Positions 55,435 to 64,000 of a stretch of DNA of 64,000 nt are shown piece after piece. The notes beneath the pieces are model-generated. The model searched no databases and had not been told where the DNA came from. It saw only the letters and a program-made list of their open reading frames with translations. Location of the stretch: positions 23,538 through 87,537 of the forward strand of contig JADNRY010000258.1 in the NCBI GenBank assembly GCA_015501585.1. Direction: 5' to 3'. This DNA is from Rhodocollybia butyracea (taxonomy: Eukaryota; Basidiomycota; Agaricomycetes; Agaricales; Omphalotaceae). Made by a program: the position numbers and the translations under genes. How positions within the stretch are numbered: the stretch's first letter is position 1; every line of letters begins with the position of its first letter.

Positions 55435-57180
55435 TTAATCAGTGTCTTCGGCAAGAGCTGTATTAGCGACGATGGGGTACAAGACAGGCATTCTGGCAAG
55501 TAGATGATTAAATTGGGAAGAAAAAGCACAATGCACTTACCTCAAGTTGAGAACATTAACGTAAGTGGGAGCAAGAAAAGTGTCAAATAATTCAAGGCGC
55601 AGGCACCCATCATCACTCAGGCCTCCATCATTGAAAAGAGCAGGAGGGGGAGATTGCACCAAAGCTGATGAAGTGGCAGGTGCCGATACGATGGAGTCAA
55701 TTTGTGACAGGAGAGATCGCCGCTGCGGAGCTGGAGAGGGCCCAGGTACTGGACGTGTAGGCGAAGGTGAGCGTGCAGGGGATATATTCTGGACAGCAGC
55801 CAGGGCTTTCTGAATAGCTTCCATTCGAGCAGGAGAGCCTCGAGTAGGTGCATTTCAAGATGCAAAAGATGGAGTAGCCAATTTAGCAGATTTCCGAAGG
55901 TCCTTTACAGGTGTGGTAGGTGGTGCCACTGGTTTTGTAGGAGACAAACATCGCCCAGAACGAGGAGAGGAAAGCAGTGCGGGAGCACCAAACTGCAAAG
56001 GAAAGGGTGACATCTTTGAAGGGGACCTTGCATGAGATAGCAAAGGCGACAGAGCAGGTATGGAATCCAAGTTGTCTGGAAGATCTAAATCAAGAGTGTC
56101 GTACATGTCAATATCGGAAGGCACAGGTAGACTGCGACTACTTTGTGGAGGAGTGATAAACTTGATTTCATCAGGATCGGCAGCGTAGCGTGATTTGCCT
56201 GATGTGCTGGCCAAAGTAGGTGGAAGAGAAGGACCGCGAACTGTGAATGGAATGGAAGTATCGCCAGTAGGTGAATGAGTTGAGCGAGTAATATTCCCAG
56301 TGGCAACATAAGGCACACCATTAATGACCATCGAAGAAAAGGTGGTGGCAAGGAAGACAAAGTAGATCTAGTGGATAAGCATGAGCAAAGAAAAATCATA
56401 AGTGCAGGATAAATACAGACAATTTTCGCTTAGGCAAAGACGTGCTGGAAGATTCAGTGGCAGCAGTCAAAGGAGCAGATCGAGCCTCAGAAAAGCTAGG
56501 AGAATCCTCAAGTGCAGGATATACAAGCTGAGGCAAATCTGCATCACCACCTGAAAGTGTGGACAAACTTGTTGATCTGCGGATCGCATCTGGTGATTTT
56601 GAAGGAGTAGCTGCAGGTAGGAAAGCATTGGGAACCGTTCCAAATGCAGTAGGAGAGTTACTGAAGAAAAAAAATTAGTATGTGCAACGAGTGCAGAGTA
56701 GAGCGTAAAAAAAGTACCTGCATCGCCAAGATCATCAGTGTCGTCGCCATAGTCAACAAGAGCTGGCAGTGTAGATGAAGATCGAAGAGTTGGCGCTTCA
56801 TCTATCGACCCAAACACAGGAGATTTCAAAGAAAAAGTAGGCGATAGGCGCGAACTAAAATGCAAGGACATAAGACGCAAGAAGGTATCAATTGCCAAAC
56901 CAAAATAAAAAATAAAAATGAAAACTCACGACAGCTGAACGCCAGGAGCAGAAAATACATTGGTTGGAGATGCAGCTCGTGAAAGAGCCAAAGTACCTGA
57001 TTTTGAAGACTCGGTTACATTCCTAGAGTAAGCAGGGTGAATAAAGCCACCACCACCACCACCAATTTCAGTAGGTTCAGTGGTAGGAGACAGCGCAGCT
57101 GAATCAGACTGGGCGGTAATAGAGTCCGAATTACTTTCAAAACAAAGAATCAGGAGAGTCAGAATGAGTTAAAAGAAGCA
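55435..57180 (-). pseudogene. Pro/Ser-rich protein gene with an in-frame TGA
   Basis: Several exons of low-complexity Pro/Ser/Thr sequence, including a Gly run encoded by a CCA/CAC repeat at about 57047-57062, LSPTFSLKSPVFGS, SRSLPVPSDIDMYDTLDLD and ISPARSPSPTRPVPG. One frame is broken by TGA at 55857-55855 and continues in phase as NAPTRGSPARMEAIQ. The last exon ends with TAA at 55437-55435 after a short intron (about 55542-55492). It has the look of a disordered regulatory protein; no domain recognised. Confidence 0.4.
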
Positions 57181-58280
57181 ATAAGGTGGTGAAGAAACAT
57201 ACAGAAAGGAAGAAGGAGGATATCTGGTGCTGGGTAAAGAGCGCCTAGAGGATCTTCGGATATCACTGAAAGTGGGAAAGAAAAAGGATGTAGTGCCGAA
57301 AAAAAAAAGAAAGAAAGAAAAAACGGCAATAACTCACGAAGACATTTATGGTTACTGAGCAGAACGTAGTTAGCTGGTAAGGCAAGTGTTGCGAGTAGAT
57401 AGGGAAGTCAAAGAACGCAACCTGATATATAAGTAGAGTCGGAGTCGGAGTAGGCCACCTAAAAACCGAGAGATATGAATTAGAGAAAATCTGAGGAGAG
57501 CTCAAAGAAGCAGTAATAGTTAGAGTAATGGTTGGTATGTAAATGTGAGTGCGGGCAACCAAGAAGCCAAGACACCAGCAGATGGCGTATAGCTGTCAAG
57601 ATAGCCTGCGGTGACGACCAACTGCCAGCAACAAACCTGCGTTGTGCAAAAAAAAAAAAGCAAAAAAAAAACCCATGTGGGATTGGGGCACGCAGTTGTC
57701 AAATTATAATGTGAGATCCACGAGAGCGTGGCAGAGCACCAGTAACTCTCAAGTGGAAAATACCTCGGAGGCAAGTAAATGGGGGCAGAAAAAAAAAAAC
57801 TGCGAAGAATTACAGGTACGAAGCTGTCAAAATAGAAGAAGGGATCCACAAATGAGTTTCTGAGTACAGAGCATGAAAAGCCCCTCGGAAAGGCAGAAAT
57901 AACTGTGGGGGATTGGAGAGCGCGAAGCTGTCGAATTAGAAGACCAGCTCCACAAATGATTACCAGAGAGCAAGAGCACCAGTAGCCCTCGATCGAGGAA
58001 AGCGCCTCAGAGGCGATTAAAAGGGACCAAAAAGTCACGAAGAAATGTGGTCCACTAAATTGCCCAAGAAGGCAAGCAAATTACAAGAATATAAGGCAGT
58101 GCACTTAGTCGAGATCAGAGTAGCGCAACATGGACAAACACTACGGTGCAAATGAAGCTAGTGAGTTAAAATCAGTGACTAGTCCAAAGTAAAGCAACTC
58201 ACAAGCATGCAGAAGAAATACTTAGCACTATCCGAACAAGCAGAGAAAAAGACAGACCATTTCACACACAAACAAGACAA
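57181..58280. other. Non-coding with A-rich runs
   Basis: Contains poly-A and AAAG runs (57298-57322, 57648-57672, 57790-57800). Two or three stretches share AAGCTGTC followed by a TAGAAG-like word and ATCCACAAATGA (57820-57855 and 57926-57962), a small internal duplication. No gene. Confidence 0.4.
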
Positions 58281-59351
58281 TTGACCAAGGTAGAGCAAAA
58301 AAATCAGACACACATAGAGCGAGCACTGAATATTCAGCAGAGTGGTGCATTGCAAAATATGGTTGATGTGAAAAAATACAGTGAACCAGATTGCTGGAGG
58401 GTAACCTGGCGGCAAACAGGGGAACTCAGTGAAGAAGTAATGTTTCACATTCAAGGTGTGATCGAGGACAAAAAACTGGCACCAGTTAGAGGAGACAAGT
58501 AAGTGACTGCCAAATCGTGCAGATCAAGTGCTTCGCACTGAAAGAGAACCCACAGAAGCGCTAAAAAGCTTAGGCACTTGAAGCAATCCATTGTAGTGAG
58601 TGGCCTAGGCAGTGAGGGATTTGATAAGGACGTAGATGCTGTGATGGATGTCTACACAATACTCGCAAGACATGTTCAAGGACTTAAACCAAGTGAAATC
58701 AAAGATCTAGGAAGATATAGTGGCCTGGAATTCAGCAGCCGCGTGTTCACACCCAAAAACGAAGCACCTAACATGGAATGGGCAGTAATTGACGAGGCGA
58801 TAGATTCAAACAACTTCATGCGAGATGTGAAGGCAAGTGGGGTGGGCTATGTACACGGAGACAAGAATGTTGTAAACTTCGGTGTTGAGGTGAACGGTAA
58901 AGAAAAGAAAAAGTAAGTGATGTAGGCCGCCGCATGAAAGAGCTGCACACTCACCAATACGCGCAGAACAGAAAGTATTGGGCCGCATCAATTGCACATA
59001 GGTGACGTCGTAGATATTGCATTCGCTGTCATTGCAATCGAAGGACGAGGTGCAAGTAATCCAACGAATGGGGTAGCGAAACTGTTATTGAGGTCAGTAA
59101 CACTTCTAGAGGATAAGCACACACAGGTGAGTGCTAAAACACTAAAAGAAGATAAAGAAGAACTAACACACTGCGTAACTGCAGGCTTGGATCAAAACGA
59201 AAGCATTGCTTGGTTCAAGTGGTGGAAGAAAAGTAAACCAACTGAGGAAACGAGCAGCTTTTGATGAAGAGGAGGTGGAAGTGACCAGGAAAAGACTCAA
59301 GCAGATGTCTTTGGATGTGAATGAAGAAGGCAGCAGTGGCAGCGCGTTATT
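58281..59351 (+). CDS. Hypothetical multi-exon protein, 3' end cut by repeat R
   Basis: Exons 58360-58499 (VDVKKYSEPDCWRVTWRQTG through RGDK), about 58571-58912 (HLKQSIVVSGLGSEG through VNGKEKK), about 58979-59128 (IGPHQLHIGDVVDIAFAVIA through LLEDKHTQ) and 59187-59351 (AWIKTKALLGSSGG through a basic and acidic tail). Introns of about 55-70 bp have GTAAGT or GTGAGT donors. The segment VDIAFAVIAIEGRG...LLRSVTLLED looks like a beta-rich fold I half remember from agaricomycete element-borne proteins, but I cannot name it. Repeat R starts at 59352 inside the last exon. Confidence 0.45.
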
Positions 59352-61190
59352 TGGGTATTTACGTGTAGGTATGCGAAAGGTGCTATAAAACAACCTAACA
59401 AAAACACTACCGCACCTAACCAGACTATCAATATGTAAGGGAGCGAGGGCGGGTTGTCAGAGATTCCCCGAGGGAAAGCTTTGTAATATCGGATGTACGC
59501 GCGCGACTGCTCCAGGTTCAAGACTGTAGCGCTAACGTGGGTAACTAAGCTTAGACAACTCTTAGAACTAAGTCGAGAGAAGCCTAGTTGGGGTGTACGA
59601 GTGTACGAGGGAACCAGGTGTGTATGTCCAAATCAATTAACCAAAACCAAAACCAATACAACGAAACTAAGATTCTCCTAGGCAAACTCTGGCTCTAGCT
59701 AGAATAGTAATCTCGAGGTTTGTCAACAACCCTAGGCAAACTCTGGCACTAGCTGCTGTGACGCCGTAAAGTCCTCGACCAAACTCTGGGCCAAGCTACG
59801 ATATTGTGAGTGAACTTAATCACTAGGAACTCGTACCACAATCTTAGCGGCTCATCTAACTTCGTGAAGAAGTCAACTAAGGAACCCTCACTCTGGAGCC
59901 GAATAATCCCTTACTAGAAGCCGTCCCCTCTAAGGAAGCAACTAGATTTGAGTTGATCTGGAGTTCGAGAGAACTCTACACACTTAAATTCGATCAAGAT
60001 ATAAATGGGCTTTGCGAAGCGCGTGAAGTTTATTACTTTCTTAAGATAACCAAGTCAGGAGGCGTCACGCTACTGATCCCGTGGGGACGTTCTACGGAGC
60101 ACTGGTCTTAGCAGTCAAGTCGAGGGCAAGAAACTTCTCTTATTGAATAAATATATCTGGCTTATATACTGAGTAGAGAGAGTTTAATACGAAAAATAGA
60201 CGAAACAGATACGGAGAGAGACGGAAAGAGAGTGGAACAGAGGAATCTGGCTCGGAAAGGAAACTCCAGCCTATATATGGTACACACGATAAAGAAATAG
60301 TCCATTCTTGGGTATATATCAGAGGTAAAATATGATTTCGTGAGGATTAACATAGTTTTAGAGTGTTTTGATCCGAGCGAGGTTTCTCCGATTACTCCAC
60401 AATTCTCCGGGGTCAGGAGTACCTTTGCGCTTCATGATCACTCGCCGCCCGGTTTCCCTTGGGTGAGTTTCATTCTATTCCTCGGATAGTTCTGTCCATC
60501 CTGAGTGTGATTAACATTCTCTCGAGAAGGCCTGTTATCTAGCTTTCCAACAACACCACTTATGATAATCTCGAGCAACTGCGCTGAGTATGTACAAGTG
60601 ATTCCCGATAGTCGGCTTTAACGGATAAGACCTCCCGTGTATGATTTCTAAGATCAAATGTTTCGATTTGCGAAGGCTATCCCGGCGCGTAGCTTTTTGT
60701 AGGACCGCTAAGTATGTTTCTACCATCCTCACGGTTACGACCGGTGCCGCGAATAGACCTCTACGGTTTCCCTCGGGATTGTTCTGGTCCACTGTTACGG
60801 ACTGTAAAGTCCACATCTTAACATAGCTCGTTGGGGTCTTAGTGCGAGGGATGCCTTCCCTCATAATTCCTTCCCTCGAGTAACGCGTTGGCTTAGTACT
60901 TATCCCGCTTCGAGATGTCCTGTAGTTTAGAGAGTCTACACTCTTTGGGTATAACTAGATTGACGATCTAGCGTTACATCTCCGGGCAGCCCAGGTATCC
61001 TCGCTAGCTTGGCTCTAGGCTACGCTTTGTGGGCGTACCTTCACGGCTCGCTGAGTATTATTGTTAAGTTCTTTGCCTCGGCAACAGCTATCACGCTCGG
61101 GCTCTGTATAACTCTCTTATTGCATTGTATAACACGTACAAAGTGTCAAAATGTACGGTTACACGCCTTAGGCCGATTTTAGGCCTAATA
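59352..61190 (-). mobile_element. Repeat R, copy 2, with a 160 bp deletion
   Basis: Inverse of 44384-46749 without the TA MITE. About 160 bp present in copy 1 (44895-45060) are missing at about 60670. Flanks do not form a duplication (GCGTTATT left, TCTCCCCC right), so this copy may be one end of a larger element reaching to the right or may have recombined. GTTTTGGGGGAGA, read on the minus strand at 61191-61203, would suit a polypurine tract, which favours an LTR running on the minus strand, but no pol gene is in view. Confidence 0.6.
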
Positions 61191-61656
61191 TCTCCCCCAA
61201 AACTAATGATCTGACCGTCCCCGGTCAGCCCACCAAGCCTAGGATCGACTCTGCTAGCAATCCCTTTTATGTTCTCGGCATTTAGCATTCTAATTCCTTT
61301 CCCGCGGACTAGTCTGAACGTACTACCCCTAAGTTTAACTGGGATCATTCTCGACGTCGGGCGCTTATGTGAATCAGGTGTCAACAATTGAATTGATCTA
61401 CAAGACAACATATGCCGCGGGCGCCTAGACTCCTGATTGGGGTTCCAATCATTTCCTCGATAACATTTTCTTTTAAGTTTAACGTGTTAAGTCTCCGAGA
61501 ACTCTGAAAACGCCTCTATCACATTCGTATTTTGTGATATGTTTGTTTTACGTCTTAAGACAGATGCCGGTCACTTCGGCTACGGCTTCGGCAATGACCT
61601 ATTAATAAGACAATGTTGGAAATTTTCAACAAGTCCCATCATCGTCTCTTACCACC
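61191..61656. other. Leader region before the last gene
   Basis: Non-coding; presumed promoter and 5' untranslated region of the gene at 61657. No TATA box is evident. Confidence 0.35.
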
Positions 61657-64000
61657 ATGCTTGCCGACCGAGAGCAGTGTGACCTTCTTCCCGACTCGCT
61701 CGTCGATATGTACTTGTCCATAACGTGTGAAGACGATTCCTCGGACATTCTAGATGACTTTAAAAGCGTACTTCCATCCTTCTATGAACTGGCCAGCCAT
61801 CTTGTTGCGAGATTCGACAATGCCGCCGACGCTACGCAAACCAATTCTTTCTTTTTCCAACAAACCCGGGGTCTTGGTTTCGACAAAAGGGACGTCCCCT
61901 CGGCTTATTCTGCACAGATGATATGGGCCTGTGCTACTGCTGTTCAGCAAACGCTTTAACCCTCAACTCTTCGAGGCAGCCAAGGACCCCGAGTGGACTC
62001 CGTCTTTGCCCAAGGCTAAAGAATACCGTACCAGTTTTATTGCTCTCGCTAATCGACTGGTAAGCCCCTTTTTGTCCTTTATTAACGTATTATCTTATGT
62101 TATGATAGAAATTCCTCCGTACCCATGTTGTGGACGTAAGAATGTTCCTTTAATTATCGAAGGCATTTTTGCTGCTGCCCAACGCCTTTCCGCCGCTGTC
62201 CGAAGTGCTTTACAGCTCAACGACACGGAACCAAGCTGGTACTTGGATGGGGCTCTTATTGACCGATCCTGGTACGTGGCTCGCCCTAACTTTATCTTTT
62301 CTTTTTATTAACTTTTCCTAGGCACGCGCCCTCCATCGCGGACAGACACCCGACCTTCCCATTCCTCTCCCTTTTGACCAGGGATGTCGTGAATCGGCGT
62401 GGTTATTAACTCAAGGTGACCTCCACTTTAGTCGGCTGGACACCGGTGAACCTACCGATGAGGAGGAGGAGGAAGAAGCCTCAGATGAAGACGGTCCTTC
62501 CGAGGACAGGGCATCGCCTTACGAGGCTATTTCCGTGAACTCAGAGGTACCTTTTCCCCGTTTTATTTATATCGTTATCCTTTTAACTTTTAATATTTCT
62601 TTTTAGGACTCCTCGGAATCCCGCAAGATCCCTCGTCATTCTACTCGCAGTGCTACAGTCGCCAAGAAGACTTCGTCTAAACCTCCACTTCCCTCAAAGG
62701 CTGAGGTCAAAGTGAAAGCTGAGCCCAAGGCTAAACCAGCGACTGTCACATCTAAATTGGCAACTAGTTCGGCGACCAGACCTTCGATGAACTCGAAGGC
62801 TCTGAAAGCAAAAGGTCCGGCGAGAGGGAGCAATGCTTCAGTCTCGACTAAAGGAAAGGATAGGATAGTAGAGCCGAAAGGCAAAGGCAAAGGCAAAGAG
62901 GGGACCCCTCCGTGATCACCGTGAGTTCCTACTCTCCTTTCTCTTTTCCCGGATTCTGACTGTCTCATTTTTCCTAGCCCAAACTGAAACGCAAACGTCA
63001 AAATGAGCCCACGGAAGAAATCGAGGCTGCATCCCTTCCTGTCCCTCGTCCCGCTCCTAAAACTCAAGACTGTCAAGAAGTCCAATCCGGTTGTCGAGAT
63101 CCCCGTTCCCGTGGCTTCCAGTTCTAAGATCAAGGGGGCCCCACTTGCGGAGTCTTCTCGTGAACCTACACCTGTGCATACTCCACCCGAGAACTTGGTT
63201 TTTCCTTGTTCCCGAGGGAGATGTGGGAAACGTTGACCTCGACAACATCTTCAAGAGACTCGCTGCACAATCATCCAAAGAGTTTGCAAAGAGTGGATCT
63301 CGAGAATACCGCACCGTGATTGTTCGTTTCGAGCGTGATGCCATGGATCTGCCGTCTTTTGACGAGATTGTCCCCAAGGGGACCCAAGTAAGTTCTATTC
63401 CGTTTTTCTCTACCCTTCAAGACTAACGCTTCGGCCTTTTTATTGCAGAAGCCAAAGGAACTCTTTAAGGCTGAGCTCACTTGGGGCCTTACTCCTGAGT
63501 TAGATGCCTTCAAGGATCTTCCTGCACTCAGCACGGGCGATCACCAAATGTCTTGGTTGGACTTTGTCCGAGCGAACCGCGCATTGTGTCGAGTAAGTTT
63601 TCAGTTTATCGATAATTTAGATTTTAACATGATTTTCAGACTCCGGCTGTTATCCGTGAGAAACCCTTGCATCCAGTGTGGCGGTCGCCGTACCAAGGTA
63701 CCAAGGGAGAGGATAAGCAGGATAAGCCGGACTGCTCGTATGCCTGTGATGAACACGGTAACCGTAAGTATGGGACTGGATGTCCAAACTGTGCTACGTC
63801 GCACCAACCTTGTTCAGACACCTTTCGTGTGCCGGAACTAGTCGAGGTGCTCAACAATACGTACAAGTCGGCAGAGAACGCACCGATTAGTGATACTAAT
63901 TTAATGCTTCCTGACTTCCTACTAACTAACATTATCATAGACGTGGCCGGCAAGTCAGCACTGTCCTTCGTATTCGCGGAGGCTTATGACGCTGCCATCG
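61657..64000 (+). CDS. Unrecognised multi-exon protein, partial (runs off the window)
   Basis: ATG at 61657. Exons read MLADREQCDLLPDSL..., an acidic region with a Glu run (62460-62490), a long Lys/Ala/Ser/Pro-rich basic region (62610-62900), then FKRLAAQSSKEFAKSG and FERDAMDLPSFDEIVP (63240-63390), SWLDFVRANRALCR (63550-63592), and a Cys-rich part (CSYACDEHG and CPNCATSHQPC, 63740-63820) that may bind zinc. Canonical short introns separate them: for example GTACGT...TTCCTAG (62274-62322), GTACCT...TTTTTAG (62548-62607), GTAAGT...TTGCAG (63390-63449) and GTAAGT...TTTCAG (63594-63640). The frame changes near 61930 without an intron I can place, so there may be a frameshift. A nuclear, DNA- or chromatin-related protein is possible; function unknown. 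Confidence 0.5.

Noticed and set aside
44384..61190. A giant (16.8 kb) Polinton/Maverick-like element with 2 kb inverted termini
   Set aside because: No polymerase B, integrase, ATPase or capsid gene is inside. The outer flanks share no duplication, while copy 1 of R alone has a duplication and splits a Helitron frame. Two separate R insertions explain it better.

Overview
The window is nuclear DNA of a filamentous fungus, most likely a basidiomycete of the Agaricomycetes. The evidence is the 45-80 bp GT...AG introns, a large NACHT/WD40 gene, Copia, Helitron and MULE-type elements, and a transposase-protease-PHD gene of a kind I associate with agaricomycetes. It is an accessory, transposon-rich region. 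I see only one gene that looks like an intact host gene (an NLR-like NACHT-WD40 gene) and no rRNA, tRNA or CRISPR array. Exon joins are my own reading of frames and splice sites; no RNA evidence was available.

Layout. 1-4.6 kb is diverged non-coding DNA, mostly copy A of a segmental duplication whose copy B lies at 31.9-36.7 kb. 4967-10512 (minus) is the NACHT gene: a C2-like start, a helical region, a NACHT ATPase and 14 WD40 repeats. 12.4-16.1 kb is a 3.7 kb element with about 500 bp inverted termini and a 6 bp target duplication. Inside it is a TATA promoter followed by ten tandem hairpins that share one apical sequence but have different, mostly self-complementary stems. 16.2-28.7 kb is one MULE-like transposon gene (minus) joining a GCM-type zinc finger, a DDE transposase, a USP-like cysteine protease and a PHD finger. 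It was broken later by a fresh Copia element (18870-24036, LTRs identical by eye, 5 bp TSD) and by an 825 bp hAT-type MITE (8 bp TSD). Conceptual removal of both restores the frame.

28.8-40 kb is mostly non-coding: a fragment resembling the upstream region of the NACHT gene, duplication copy B, a second hAT MITE and a 0.7 kb array of short palindromes. 40-48 kb is a decayed Helitron (minus) whose helicase lacks its central motifs. A roughly 2 kb repeat, R, splits its gene. A second, inverted R copy at 59.4-61.2 kb makes 44.4-61.2 kb look like a giant inverted-repeat element, but the flanks argue for two independent insertions. Between the R copies lie two copies of a TA-target MITE, a CACTA-like MITE nested in a foldback element, and several decayed multi-exon genes. 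Three reading frames are broken by single TGA codons, as expected if CGA codons decayed by CpG deamination. From 61.2 kb to the end is the 5' part of an unrecognised multi-exon gene (plus) that runs out of the window.

The genes do not form a pathway. The window records nested insertion, with one immune-type receptor gene standing among the elements.
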